A stretch of 64,000 nt of DNA from Rhodovulum sp. P5 (GCF_002079305.1 NZ_CP015039.1:1943501-2007500); one strand, 5' to 3'. Counted from the stretch's first letter, positions 44,032 through 53,366 are shown. The notes: generated by a model from the sequence alone, not told the origin. Translations and numbers: made by a program.

Positions 44032-45747
44032 ATGCCATATCGCGCGCCGGCGGACGATATCCGCTTTATTCTGACCCATGTGGCCGGGTTCGACCAAGTC
44101 ACCGCGACCGAGCGGTTCGCAGAGGCCACGCCAGATGTCACTGCCGCGATCCTGACCGAGGCCGGCAAACTGTGCGATGAGGTGCTGGCCCCGCTGCAGC
44201 GGGTGGGCGACCTGCACCCTTCGAAACTGGAAAACGGCGTCGTGCGCACACCCCCCGGCTATGCCGAGGCCTATCGCGCCGTGGCCGAGGGCGGCTGGAT
44301 CGGCGTTGCCGCCACGCCGGACCACGGCGGCATGGGCCTGCCGCAGACATTGGCCATGGCGGTGTCCGAGATGATGAGCGGCGCCTGCCTGTCGCTGCAA
44401 CTGAACCCGCTCTTGACGCTGGGCCAGATCGACGCGCTGGAACATCACGCCAGCGACGATCTCAAGGCGCTGTATCTGCCGAAACTGATCTCTGGCGAAT
44501 GGTCGGGCACGATGAACCTGACCGAGGCGCAGGCGGGCACCGATGTGGGCGCCCTGCGGACAACGGCCAAGCCCAACGGCGACGGGACCTACGCGATCAC
44601 CGGGCAGAAGATTTATATCAGCTGGGGCGATGCGGATTTCATGGAAAACGTCGTGCATCTGGTGCTGGCCCGCCTGCCCGACGCGCCGCCCGGCACCAAG
44701 GGGATCAGCCTGTTCCTCGTCCCGCGGCATCTGCCCGGCGAAGACGGGACTGTCGGTGCGGCCAACGGTGTCAAGGTGGTCAGCCTGGAACACAAGATGG
44801 GCCTGCATGGCAGCCCCACGGCGGTGATGCAGTACGAAGATGCCAAAGGCTGGCTGGTGGATGCGCCGAACAAGGGCATGGCGGCCATGTTCACCATGAT
44901 GAACAACGCACGCCTCGCCGTGGGCCTTCAGGGCGTGGGCGTGGCCGAGGCCGCGTGCCAGCAGGCGATGGCCTATGCACTGGATCGGCGGCAGGGGCGG
45001 ACACCGGTTGGCGACGGTGCGGGCCCGATTGCCGATCATGCGGATGTGCGCCGGATGCTGGCGACGATGCGGGCAGAGGTATTCGCCGCACGCAGCATCG
45101 CTCTCGGTTGTGCCGTGGCCATCGACATGTCGACCGCCACGGGCAAGACAGAATGGGCGGCGCAGGCGGGGTTCCTGACGCCCATCGCCAAGGCCTATGG
45201 CACCGACACCGGGATCGAGGTCGCCACCACCGGTATTCAGGTCCATGGCGGCATGGGCTTCATCGAGGAGACCGGTGCCGCGCAGTATCTGCGCGATGTG
45301 CGGGTGACCGCGATCTATGAGGGAACGAACGGCATTCAGGCGATGGACCTTGTCGGGCGCAAGCTGATGGACGGGGGCGAAGCCGCCTGGCGCCTTCTGG
45401 AAGAGGTGGAGAAGACGGCGGAAACCGCCCGCCCGACGCTGCCCGATCTGGCCGAACCGGTCTGGGCCGCGGCGGAATCGCTGCGCGAGGCGACCGAATG
45501 GATGGTCGCGCAGCCGATGAATGACCGGTTTGCCGGGGCGGTGCCATTCCTGCGGGGCTGGGCACGGGTGCTGGGGGCGCAGGCGCATCTCTCTGCCGCC
45601 ATGGCAGAGGGGGGCACGGGCCGGCGCGCGGCCTTGGCCCGGGTCTTCATAACCCGCTTGCTGCCGGAAACAGAGGCGCTTCTGGCCGAGGCGCGCGCCG
45701 GGGCGGAGGGTCTTTACGCGCTTTCGGCCGAGGATCTGTCCGCATGA
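44032..45747 (+). CDS. Acyl-CoA dehydrogenase (DmdC/AcdA-like)
   Basis: This 571-residue flavoprotein has the long form with extra N- and C-terminal domains. Motifs: MNLTEAQAGTDVGALRT (flavin site), HKMGLHGSPTAVM, GIQVHGGMGFIEETGAAQY, and the catalytic glutamate in AIYEGTNGIQAMDL. Homologues include 3-methylmercaptopropionyl-CoA dehydrogenase (DmdC) of DMSP breakdown, common in this family, but sequence alone does not fix the substrate. The ATG at 44032 follows GAGAGGGAACC. It is ATGA-coupled to the MBL gene. Confidence 0.9.
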   Translation: MPYRAPADDIRFILTHVAGFDQVTATERFAEATPDVTAAILTEAGKLCDEVLAPLQRVGDLHPSKLENGVVRTPPGYAEAYRAVAEGGWIGVAATPDHGGMGLPQTLAMAVSEMMSGACLSLQLNPLLTLGQIDALEHHASDDLKALYLPKLISGEWSGTMNLTEAQAGTDVGALRTTAKPNGDGTYAITGQKIYISWGDADFMENVVHLVLARLPDAPPGTKGISLFLVPRHLPGEDGTVGAANGVKVVSLEHKMGLHGSPTAVMQYEDAKGWLVDAPNKGMAAMFTMMNNARLAVGLQGVGVAEAACQQAMAYALDRRQGRTPVGDGAGPIADHADVRRMLATMRAEVFAARSIALGCAVAIDMSTATGKTEWAAQAGFLTPIAKAYGTDTGIEVATTGIQVHGGMGFIEETGAAQYLRDVRVTAIYEGTNGIQAMDLVGRKLMDGGEAAWRLLEEVEKTAETARPTLPDLAEPVWAAAESLREATEWMVAQPMNDRFAGAVPFLRGWARVLGAQAHLSAAMAEGGTGRRAALARVFITRLLPETEALLAEARAGAEGLYALSAEDLSA

Positions 45748-46799
45748 TGGATGGTGGCACGCGGACGATCCGCTATCCGTGGCCGGAGCCGCCCGCCGCA
45801 GGCGAGGCGATCGAGATCGCCGAGGGCGTGCTCTGGCTGCGGCTGCCACTGCCGATGGCGCTGGACCATGTGAATGTCTTCGCACTCGACGACGGCGAGG
45901 GCTGGACGGTGGTCGATACCGGCATCTCCTCCCGCCGCAGCCGCGCGCTTTGGGAAAGCCTGATTGCCCGTCCCCTTGGCGGCAAACCCGTCACCCGCGT
46001 GATCCTGACCCATCACCACCCCGACCATGTGGGCCTTGCCGGGTGGTTCCAGTCCGATCACGGGGCAGAGCTTTGGACCAGCCGCGTTGCGTGGCTGTTT
46101 TCCCGCATGTTGCAGATGGACGAACAGGATCGTCCCGCGCCCGAAACGCTCGCCCACTGGAAAGGGGCCGGAATGGACCCCGAGTTGTACGAGCGGCGCG
46201 CCAATGAACGCCCCTTCAACTTTGCCGACACCGTGGCGCCGATGCCGCTTGGCTTTCGCAACATGGCCGAGGGAGACGTGATCCGTGCCGGCGGCCGCGA
46301 CTGGGACGTGCGGCTGGGCGACGGGCACGCCCCCGACCATGTCACGCTCTGGAGTCGGGACGACAATCTGGTCATCGGGGGCGATCAGTTGTTGCCCTCG
46401 ATCTCTCCCAACCTTGGCGTCTATGCGACCGAGCCGCTGAACGACCCGGTCGCGGGCTGGATCGAAAGCTGTACCCGCATGGCCGCCCATGCGCGGGAGG
46501 ATCACCTTGTGCTGCCCGGTCACAAGCTGCCCTTCACCGGCCTGCCCTTGCGCCTGACGCAACTGATCGAGAACCACCACGGCGCGCTGGCCCGGCTGAT
46601 CGACCATCTGGCCGAACCGCGCACCGCCTGCGATTGCTTCCTGCCGCTCTTCAAGCGGCGGATCGGCGAGGGCGAATACACGCTCGCCCTTGTCGAGGCC
46701 GTGGGTCATGTGAACCACCTGTACCTGACCGGACAGGCCCGGCGCTGGCGACGGGAGGACGGGGCCTGGCTGTTCCAGGCGGTCGAGACCGGATCGTGA
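45744..46799 (+). CDS. MBL-fold metallo-hydrolase
   Basis: This 351-residue protein has the metal-binding motif LTHHHPDHVGLAG (residues about 90-102), then LGDGHAPDHVTLW and VLPGHKLPFTG. The fold covers thioesterases, glyoxalase-like and lactamase-like enzymes. The overlap with the acyl-CoA dehydrogenase gene suggests an acyl-CoA thioester or related substrate, as inference. Confidence 0.88.
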   Translation: MMDGGTRTIRYPWPEPPAAGEAIEIAEGVLWLRLPLPMALDHVNVFALDDGEGWTVVDTGISSRRSRALWESLIARPLGGKPVTRVILTHHHPDHVGLAGWFQSDHGAELWTSRVAWLFSRMLQMDEQDRPAPETLAHWKGAGMDPELYERRANERPFNFADTVAPMPLGFRNMAEGDVIRAGGRDWDVRLGDGHAPDHVTLWSRDDNLVIGGDQLLPSISPNLGVYATEPLNDPVAGWIESCTRMAAHAREDHLVLPGHKLPFTGLPLRLTQLIENHHGALARLIDHLAEPRTACDCFLPLFKRRIGEGEYTLALVEAVGHVNHLYLTGQARRWRREDGAWLFQAVETGS

Positions 46800-46844
46800 T
46801 CAATCGGCGCTTTGTCGTGACAGTGAAATGAACGCCCCATAAGG

Positions 46845-46903
46845 TGGCCGGACATGAACGGCCAAGGGTCCGCCCGGCAGTGCGGAACATCCCGTGGCCG
46901 TTC
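46845..46903 (+). repeat. Alternating inverted repeats in a leader region
   Basis: Three mutually complementary segments lie in the 136-bp gap before the lipoprotein gene: TGGCCG at 46845-46850, GAACGGCCA at 46856-46864 and TGGCCGTTC at 46895-46903. The middle one can pair with either neighbour, so two hairpins exclude each other. No T-run follows. Confidence 0.4.
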
Positions 46904-46935
46904 GCAGACATGACCGAAACAAAAAGACTTTTCCG

Positions 46936-47562
46936 ATGCTGCGATTTCTTCTGATGCTTCTGTTGCCCCTGACGCTGCTTGGCTGTGCCGAACCGGTCTG
47001 GGCCCCGGATGAGGCCGTGGCCCGCGCGGTCTACCGCGCCCCCGGCCCCCCGACGATCACGCTGTTCACGATGGTGTCGAACAATACCGGCAGCGGCGGA
47101 CATTCGGGCATGATGGTCAATGCCAGCCAGCGGGTGATCTTCGACCCGGCGGGGACATGGTGGCACCGCCTTGCGCCCGAACGCAACGACGTGCATTTCG
47201 GGATCACGCCCATCATGCTGGACTTCTACATCGACTACCATGCGCGTGAGACCTACCATGTCGTCGTGCAGACAAAGGAAGTCAGCCCGGAGGTCGCCGA
47301 AAAGGCGCTGGCCCTGATCAAGCAGAACGGGGCGGTACCCAAGGCGATGTGCGGCCGCTCTGTCAGTTCGGTGCTGCGCCAGTTGCCCGGGTTCGAGAGC
47401 ATGCCCCGTGCCCTTGGCCCCAGCCGGATCATGCGCGCCTTCGGCAAGTTGCCGGGTGTCGAGACCAAGAAATACTTCGACGACGACCCCGACGATCACA
47501 GCACGCTCTTGCGGGCACAGCAGGCGGCCGCCGGGGCTGGGGATCAGCCGGTCACCCGATGA
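46936..47562 (+). CDS. Conserved lipoprotein of unknown function
   Basis: This 208-residue protein has a lipoprotein signal (MLRFLLMLLLPLTLLGC, lipobox Cys17) and a domain with FTMVSNNTGSGGHSGMMVNA, VIFDPAGTWWH and a cysteine in MCGRSVSSVL. The His/Cys arrangement is reminiscent of NlpC/P60-like or DUF4105-like cysteine enzymes, but I cannot place it firmly. The frame opens 42 bp earlier; the ATG at 46936 gives the signal. Its stop overlaps convergent azlD. Confidence 0.75.
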   Translation: MLRFLLMLLLPLTLLGCAEPVWAPDEAVARAVYRAPGPPTITLFTMVSNNTGSGGHSGMMVNASQRVIFDPAGTWWHRLAPERNDVHFGITPIMLDFYIDYHARETYHVVVQTKEVSPEVAEKALALIKQNGAVPKAMCGRSVSSVLRQLPGFESMPRALGPSRIMRAFGKLPGVETKKYFDDDPDDHSTLLRAQQAAAGAGDQPVTR

Positions 47563-47881
47563 GAAACAGCAACCCGTAAAGGGTTCCGGCCCCGGCCGCG
47601 ATGGCCACAAGGACGTTGCGGGACAGATACCCGGCGCCAAGCGTCGCGGCCGCCGCGGCGACCCGGGGCAGATCGAAACTGCCGCCCGTAGCCTCTGGCC
47701 AGACGACCAGTGGCGCGACGAGCGCGGGAAGCACGGCCACCGGCGTATAGCGCAGGTGCCGCAGCACCCAGTCGGGCAGCTTACGCTCCCCGATCAGGCC
47801 AAGGAACGAATACCGGATCAGGAACGTGCCGACCCCAAGCGCAAGGATGATGCCCCAGATTTCCAGCGCCCCCTGCGTCAT
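47552..47881 (-). CDS. azlD: AzlD-family branched-chain amino-acid exporter small subunit
   Basis: This 109-residue protein has four helices (IWGIILALGVGTFLIRYSFL at the N-terminus) and the AzlD family motif LRYTPVAVLPALVAPL. With AzlC it exports branched-chain amino acids or their analogues. It is ATGA-coupled to azlC. Confidence 0.92.
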   Translation of the reverse strand: MTQGALEIWGIILALGVGTFLIRYSFLGLIGERKLPDWVLRHLRYTPVAVLPALVAPLVVWPEATGGSFDLPRVAAAAATLGAGYLSRNVLVAIAAGAGTLYGLLFLIG

Positions 47882-48645
47882 GTACGTGCCCCCGTGCGTT
47901 TTTCGACCCATGCCCCGACGACCATCGCGGCGGCGCCCGCAATCAGAACCCCGCTGCTGTAGGGCAGGAAGGCCAGCAGCAGCGCCAAGGTCACCGACAC
48001 CGCTGCGGCGGCGACATGAGCCAGCGTCCGAAGCGCGGGCGCGACCAGGGCAAGGAAGGTGATCGGCACGGCAAAGTCGATGGCGTATTCGGGCGGGATT
48101 TCCTGCCCCGCCAACGCCCCGGCCAGCGTCATCAGGTACCACATCGGGCAGACCGGCGTGATGACCCCGAAGAAATAGACCACGCGTTCGGCCAGCGACA
48201 TCTCCGGATGCGCCTCGTACCGGGCATGGGCGACGGCATAGGACTGATCGACCAGGAAATAGGCCATGATCGCCCGTTGCCACCGCGGCGCGGCGCCCAG
48301 ATGCGGCGTGATAGAGGCCGAATACATCGCCATGCGCAGGTTCACCGCCAGAGAGGTCGCCAGCACCACGAACGTCGGCGCATTGTCGGCCATCAACTGC
48401 ACGGCGGTGAACTGCGCCGCGCCCGCGATGACAAGAATGGAAAACCCCATGACCTCGGCAAGGTTCAGGCCGGCCTCGGTTCCGACGACACCGAAAAGGA
48501 TGCCGAAGGGCGCGATGACCAGCAGGAACGGCGCGCCATGGCGGAAACCGGTCCAGTAGGTGGATGTCAGGCGGGCGTTGGGCACAGGCGGCGGGCTTTC
48601 GTTCTCAATCCCCCGCGGCCTACCCTTGCCATCGCCGTGGGGCAA
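47878..48645 (-). CDS. azlC: AzlC-family branched-chain amino-acid exporter large subunit
   Basis: This protein of up to 255 residues has the AzlC pattern: FRHGAPFLLVIAPFGILFG, LVIAGAAQFTAVQLM, NLRMAMYSASITPHL and FLVDQSYAVAH. The start is uncertain: the annotated one is a TTG at 48645 without a good ribosome-binding site, and no ATG exists before the first helix. The N-terminal 30 residues could be shorter. Confidence 0.9.
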   Translation of the reverse strand: MPHGDGKGRPRGIENESPPPVPNARLTSTYWTGFRHGAPFLLVIAPFGILFGVVGTEAGLNLAEVMGFSILVIAGAAQFTAVQLMADNAPTFVVLATSLAVNLRMAMYSASITPHLGAAPRWQRAIMAYFLVDQSYAVAHARYEAHPEMSLAERVVYFFGVITPVCPMWYLMTLAGALAGQEIPPEYAIDFAVPITFLALVAPALRTLAHVAAAAVSVTLALLLAFLPYSSGVLIAGAAAMVVGAWVEKRTGART

Positions 48646-48675
48646 ACGGAAAAAAGCGCGCCGGCCCTGCCCGCG

Positions 48676-51276
48676 TCAGAACCGGTCGAGCAGACGTTTC
48701 AGGTAATCCAGTTCGATGTCGGGCCGATCCTGTTCGCCCGACCGGCGGCGGATTTCATCCAGCAATTCCTGCGCGCGGCCATAGATGTCTTCGCCCTGCA
48801 ACATATGCTCCTGCGTGCCGACGCGACCCATATTGCCCTGCTGCCGTCCCAACGGGTCTTCCCGATCCGCTGTCTGGGCCTGACCCCGGCCCTGCCCCGA
48901 CTGACCGGGGGCCTGCTGGTTCTGGGCAAGGGCATCGCCCAGATTGCGCATGCCCTCGCGCAGCGCCTCGATCGCCTCGGCCTGACTGTCGAGCGCATCT
49001 GCAAGATCGTCGCCGCGCAGCGCGTCTTCCGCGTCATCCATAGCCCGTCCGGCACGGTCCAGCGCATCCCGGGCGGCCTCGCCCTCTGGCGAATTTCCAA
49101 GGCCGGGCAGCCCCTCTTTCTGGCGGTCGAGTTCGCGGCGAAGACTGCGCTGGCGGTCGGCAAGGCTTTGGCCCGCACCGCCGTCCTGCCCCTGCAGGCC
49201 CGGCTGTTGCCCCTGACCCTGGCCTTGGCCCTGTTGTCCGAACTGGCCCTGACCTTGACCCTCTCCTTGGCCTTGCCCCTGACCCTGCTGGCCCTGTTGT
49301 TGCCCCTGCTGCTGACCTTGGCCCTGGCCGGGGTTGAACTGGTCCTGAAGATCCTGAAACGCCTCGTCGCTCAGGCCCTGTTGCTGGCGCAGGGTTTCGG
49401 CCAGCCCCTCCATCGCCTGCTGGCCCGGGCTTTGCTGGCCGCCCTGACCTTGGGTGACCTGCATGTTCTCCATCATTTGCCGCAGCATCTCCAGCAGTTG
49501 CTGGGCCTCGGCCATCCGGCCTTCTTCCATCAGTTGCTGCAGCCGGTCCAGCATCTGCTGCAACTGGTCGCCGGTGATCTCTTGCGTGTTCTGCTGGTTC
49601 TGGGCCTGCTGATCGCCGTCTTGCTGCTGTTGCTGCGCAAGCTGGCGCATGTAGTCCTGCATGGCCTCGCGCAGTTCTTCCATCAGGGCGGCGATTTCTT
49701 CGTCGGTCGCGCCGTTCCTCATCGCCTCGGACAGGCGTTCCTGCGCGCGGCGCAAACGTTCGGCCGCATCCGACAGATCGCCATCCTCGATCAAGACGGC
49801 AATGTCCCAAAGGGCGGCGGCGATTTCCTCCTGCGCCTCGGCGGTCAGCCCTTCGGCGGTGCCCGATTCCAGTTGTCGGATGGCCACGCGTAGTTGCAGA
49901 AACGCCGACTCGTCGCGGAAGATCTCGTCAGGCCGGTAACTGACGGCGCGCAGCAGTTGCGCGACGCGCGGGCCGTTGTCGCGGGTCCACAGCAGGTCAC
50001 GACGCTGTTCGATGATGGCCTTGGCCAGCGGATCGAAGAACCGGCGACCCGGCAGCAGCATGGTTTCAGGCGTGGACAGGCCCGTCTGCCCTTGCGCATC
50101 CTCCGCCGTCAGTTCGATTTCGACCGGCAGACCCGCCCAGGGGTGTTGCGACAGGTTCTCGACCAGCGTTTCCCCGAAATCCCGGCGGTCCCCGGTGATC
50201 GACATCGGCAGGTCCAGCACGATGGCCTCTCGCGGCTCCGGGTCGGGGATCAATCCATAGCTGCGGTCCACGGCATCAAGGTCGAGCGTGACGCGCGCCG
50301 TGCCCCGCACCACGCCATAGTCGTCTTGCGCGGCAAAGGGTTGGCGCATCTCGCCATTGGCTTCGACCTTCAGCGGGCCGTCAAGACGGATTTCCGGGGG
50401 CATGTCGGGGATCAGGGCAATCTGCCAATTGCGCCCGCCCGGCCCCTCGACCGTGATATCGCCCGATTGCCGCACCTCGAAACTGCGGGCCATGGCGTCC
50501 GGTCCTGCGGGTGTCTCCGTTCCCACCGGGGTACCCGACACGGTTTCCCGCACGTCCAGTGCGCCAACCTTGCCGTAAAGGCGCATCGTAACGCGGCTGC
50601 CGAGGGGAACGCTGACGCCGGCCTCGGTGATATCGTTCAGGTAAAGGCTCGGCTTCGTGGTGTAGGCGGGCGGTTCGATCCAGCCTTCCCATGCCGGGCC
50701 TGCGGCCAGCGCCGCCCCCCCGCCCGCGGTCACGTCCGCCACCGTCGTCACCCGCCAGAGGGAGCCGAAGATCACCGCAACCACGAACCCCGTGGCCGCG
50801 ACATAGCGCAGGGCGTAAGGGTCGCGGGAGGAGACCCGCAAATCGGGGCTCGCCGCCTTTGCCGCCCGGGCCCGTTCGGCCATGCGCAGGATATGGGCGT
50901 GCCAGACGGCCTCTGACGCCGGGTCGCCCGCGCCGATGGCCTGACTGTCGGTCAATGCCGCGATGGGGCGTCCGGGCAGGGTGGCATCAAGCCGGTCCAG
51001 CGCCTCTGCCCGCGTGGGCCAGCGCAAGCCGCGTATCCCGACCACGAACGCCGCCAGAACCGCAAGCGCCGAAAGACCAAGCCCTGCTAGCACCCAGCCG
51101 CGCGACACGACTTCGTGCAGGCCGAAGGAAAGTGCGGTCGCGACGGCCAGCAGCAGGCTCGCCAAGGGCCAGAAGGCGCGCGTCAGGCGTTCGGCAGCTA
51201 TCCCCCATCGGGTCAGCCGCAGGGGCCAGCGCAACTCTTTCAGGGCAATCTCAGGGCTCGGCTTGGTGTCGGTCAT
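48676..51276 (-). CDS. DUF4175 (TIGR02302 family) membrane protein with Gln/Gly-rich repeats
   Basis: This 866-residue protein has two N-terminal helices (about residues 37-80), a third near residue 160, a large periplasmic-like part, then an extreme Q/G-rich region (about residues 560-720) with many GQ repeats such as QQQGQQGQGQG, and a C-terminal helical domain. The family is common in alphaproteobacteria next to lysA/argH; function unknown. The plus strand opposite it shows a long Leu-rich open frame, a shadow caused by the repeats. Confidence 0.88.
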   Translation of the reverse strand: MTDTKPSPEIALKELRWPLRLTRWGIAAERLTRAFWPLASLLLAVATALSFGLHEVVSRGWVLAGLGLSALAVLAAFVVGIRGLRWPTRAEALDRLDATLPGRPIAALTDSQAIGAGDPASEAVWHAHILRMAERARAAKAASPDLRVSSRDPYALRYVAATGFVVAVIFGSLWRVTTVADVTAGGGAALAAGPAWEGWIEPPAYTTKPSLYLNDITEAGVSVPLGSRVTMRLYGKVGALDVRETVSGTPVGTETPAGPDAMARSFEVRQSGDITVEGPGGRNWQIALIPDMPPEIRLDGPLKVEANGEMRQPFAAQDDYGVVRGTARVTLDLDAVDRSYGLIPDPEPREAIVLDLPMSITGDRRDFGETLVENLSQHPWAGLPVEIELTAEDAQGQTGLSTPETMLLPGRRFFDPLAKAIIEQRRDLLWTRDNGPRVAQLLRAVSYRPDEIFRDESAFLQLRVAIRQLESGTAEGLTAEAQEEIAAALWDIAVLIEDGDLSDAAERLRRAQERLSEAMRNGATDEEIAALMEELREAMQDYMRQLAQQQQQDGDQQAQNQQNTQEITGDQLQQMLDRLQQLMEEGRMAEAQQLLEMLRQMMENMQVTQGQGGQQSPGQQAMEGLAETLRQQQGLSDEAFQDLQDQFNPGQGQGQQQGQQQGQQGQGQGQGEGQGQGQFGQQGQGQGQGQQPGLQGQDGGAGQSLADRQRSLRRELDRQKEGLPGLGNSPEGEAARDALDRAGRAMDDAEDALRGDDLADALDSQAEAIEALREGMRNLGDALAQNQQAPGQSGQGRGQAQTADREDPLGRQQGNMGRVGTQEHMLQGEDIYGRAQELLDEIRRRSGEQDRPDIELDYLKRLLDRF

Positions 51277-51314
51277 GCTCCCATCCCGAAGGGTCGGTCA
51301 GCACGACTGCCGAC

Positions 51315-52580
51315 CTACAACCATTCCGGGATGGTATCGCGGTTTATGATATCGTCAAAGCTTGGCCTTGCCCGGATGACGGCGACGTGATCCCCGCTGA
51401 CCAGCACTTCGGGCACCAGGGGCCGGGTGTTGTATTCCGACGCCATCACCGCGCCATAGGCCCCGGCGGAGCGGAAGGCGACCAGATCGCCCGCAGCCAC
51501 CGGGGGCATCATTCGGCTTTTCGCGAAGGTATCGCCGGTCTCACACACCGGGCCGACGATGTCATAGGGTGCCTGTTCCGTGCCGGGGGCGGGTTCGACC
51601 AAGGGGACGATGTCGTGATGGGCGGCATACATGGCGGGCCGCACCAGATCGTTCATCGCCGCGTCGAGGATCAGGAAATCGCGCCCCTCTCCGTTCTTCA
51701 CATAGATCACCTGTGAGACCAGCACACCGGCATTGCCCGCGATCAGCCGGCCCGGTTCGATCTCGATCTCGCAACCCAGATCGCCCAGCACCCGCTTGAC
51801 CATTTCGCCGTATTCCACCGGCAGCGGCGGCGCGGCGTTGGAGCGTTCATAGGGGATGCCAAGCCCACCGCCCAGATCCAGCCGGACGATGTCGTGCCCA
51901 TCGGAGCGCAGCGCCTGTGTCAGTTCAGCCACCTTCGAATAGGCCAGCTCGAACGGTTCCAGCGACGTCAACTGGCTACCGATATGCACGTCGACGCCGA
52001 CGACCTTCAGCCCCGGCAGGGTGGCGGCAAGGGCGTAGACTTCGCGCGCACGGGCGATCGGGATACCGAACTTGTTCTCAGACTTGCCGGTGGCGATCTT
52101 CTCATGCGTCTTCGCATCGACATCCGGGTTTACCCGGATCGCGATGGGTGCCTGCACCCCAAGTGACAGCGCAACCTCGTTCAGCGCGGCCATCTCGGGT
52201 TCGGATTCGACGTTGAACTGGCGAATCCCGCCTTCCAGGGCAAGCCGCATCTCCTCTTGCGTCTTGCCGACGCCGGAAAACACGATCCGCTCCCCCGGCA
52301 CGCCCGCGGCCTGCGCCTTGCGGTATTCGCCGCCCGACACCACGTCGATGCCCGCGCCCAGATCGCCCATCAGCTTCAGCACGGCCATGTTGGAATTGGC
52401 CTTCATCGCGTAACAGACGAGGTGGTCGGTGCCCGCCAGCGCCTCGTCGAACAGGCGGAAATGGCGGGTCAATGTGGCCACGGAATAGCAGTAGAACGGC
52501 GTGCCCACCTGTGCGGCGATTTCGGTCAGGGGGACGTCCTCGGCATGCAGGATGCCGTCGCGATACAGGAAATGATCCAT
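51315..52580 (-). CDS. lysA: Diaminopimelate decarboxylase
   Basis: This 421-residue PLP enzyme makes lysine from meso-diaminopimelate. Seen: the PLP lysine motif HLVCYAMKANSNMAVLK, SGGEYRKAQAAGV, VDVHIGSQL, LDLGGGLGIPY, EPGRLIAGNAG and GPVCETGDTFAK. Length is normal. It belongs to the minus-strand run argH - lipoproteins - DUF2834 - lysA. Confidence 0.97.
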   Translation of the reverse strand: MDHFLYRDGILHAEDVPLTEIAAQVGTPFYCYSVATLTRHFRLFDEALAGTDHLVCYAMKANSNMAVLKLMGDLGAGIDVVSGGEYRKAQAAGVPGERIVFSGVGKTQEEMRLALEGGIRQFNVESEPEMAALNEVALSLGVQAPIAIRVNPDVDAKTHEKIATGKSENKFGIPIARAREVYALAATLPGLKVVGVDVHIGSQLTSLEPFELAYSKVAELTQALRSDGHDIVRLDLGGGLGIPYERSNAAPPLPVEYGEMVKRVLGDLGCEIEIEPGRLIAGNAGVLVSQVIYVKNGEGRDFLILDAAMNDLVRPAMYAAHHDIVPLVEPAPGTEQAPYDIVGPVCETGDTFAKSRMMPPVAAGDLVAFRSAGAYGAVMASEYNTRPLVPEVLVSGDHVAVIRARPSFDDIINRDTIPEWL

Positions 52581-52592
52581 CGGGGTCTCGGG

Positions 52593-52916
52593 TCAGGCGG
52601 CTTTCGCGGGGCGAGAGCGCAGGAAGAGGTAGAGCGGCAGGCCACAGGACAGGCCGATCGCATAGGTCAGCGGCAGGGCAACAAGCGACAACAGATCGCG
52701 CCGCTTGAAACTGTCGATAATGATCCAGATCGACAGGCTGATCGCGGCGATGGTCAGGTCCCATGTCAGGCCCGTGGCGCTGTCGTTGACATACCAGGCG
52801 TCGATCATGCCGGCCCAGTCCCAGTCATTGGCGATCAGCCACTTGGTGAAATAGAACATCGGGTGGATGGAGCCCCAGATGGCCAGGGCAAGGAAGATCA
52901 GTCTCATCGGTGTCAT
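52593..52916 (-). CDS. DUF2834 small membrane protein
   Basis: This 107-residue protein has three helices and the family pattern MRLIFLALAIWGSIHPMFYF, then TWDLTIAAISLSIWIIID and YAIGLSCGLPLYLFLR. Function unknown. The start overlaps the stop of the upstream small lipoprotein gene (ATGA). Confidence 0.87.
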   Translation of the reverse strand: MTPMRLIFLALAIWGSIHPMFYFTKWLIANDWDWAGMIDAWYVNDSATGLTWDLTIAAISLSIWIIIDSFKRRDLLSLVALPLTYAIGLSCGLPLYLFLRSRPAKAA

Positions 52917-53074
52917 GGGCGGGTCCCTCCGCTAATGCCGATTTCCGCGGTGCCCGATACGGTAACACCGGATTGTTTGACAGGCCCCACGGGGCGTTCC
53001 GGCGGGCCCTCGACACCACAGGCTGTCAGCGTCGCGATCAGCATGGCCGCCAGTACCCATACCTGTTTCTTCAC
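52913..53074 (-). CDS. Small lipoprotein between argH and lysA (LptM-like position)
   Basis: This 53-residue protein starts with GTG and reads [20 protein letters not shown], with lipobox LTAC and Cys19, followed by [10 protein letters not shown] and a hydrophilic tail. Ribosome-binding site TTTTGAGG lies upstream. It is 1 bp after the next lipoprotein gene and ATGA-coupled to DUF2834. Small lipoproteins just before lysA are common in proteobacteria (LppL/LptM group); homology to those is not proven. Confidence 0.75.
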   Translation of the reverse strand: MKKQVWVLAAMLIATLTACGVEGPPERPVGPVKQSGVTVSGTAEIGISGGTRP

Positions 53075-53075
53075 C

Positions 53076-53366
53076 TCAAAAGCCAATGCCGACTCCCCCG
53101 GTTCCGATGCTCAGCCGGATTGCACTGCCCAAAGGCCGGACCGAGACCGAAGCGCCATGGGTGCCCACGGTCACATCCGTGGTGCGCGTGTCCACAACGC
53201 GGGCCGAGGCATGTGCCCCGCCCGGCCCCCCACCGACCGTGATCGCGCCCGCCGTGACCGCCGCACTCGCCGTGCCGTCCGGCCCGACCGCGGCGCGGCC
53301 ATGCGGGGCCGGCGCGGCGCAGGCCGCCAGCAGCAGCGGCAAGAGGGGCAGACAAAGGCGTTTCAT
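53076..53366 (-). CDS. Small lipoprotein following argH
   Basis: This 96-residue protein begins [20 protein letters not shown] (lipobox LAAC), then is Gly/Ala/Val-rich ([20 protein letters not shown], then [13 protein letters not shown]). Its ATG overlaps the proper argH stop (ATGA), which supports the corrected argH frame. Function unknown. Confidence 0.78.
   Translation of the reverse strand: MKRLCLPLLPLLLAACAAPAPHGRAAVGPDGTASAAVTAGAITVGGGPGGAHASARVVDTRTTDVTVGTHGASVSVRPLGSAIRLSIGTGGVGIGF

Noticed and set aside
43903..45885. Extension of the Sua5 frame by more than 600 codons
   Set aside because: It runs antisense through the acyl-CoA dehydrogenase gene and has no family-like sequence; the domain start fits the TTG at 43902.
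48016..49893. Leucine-rich open frame of 625 codons on the plus strand
   Set aside because: It is the complement of the Q/G repeats of the DUF4175 gene and of azlC; leucine runs arise from CAG/CTG complementarity.
53076..53362. argH reading frame continuing past its normal end with a long Gly/Arg-rich tail
   Set aside because: The tail is antisense-like, frame-shifted sequence over two lipoprotein genes; one added base restores the conserved argH end.
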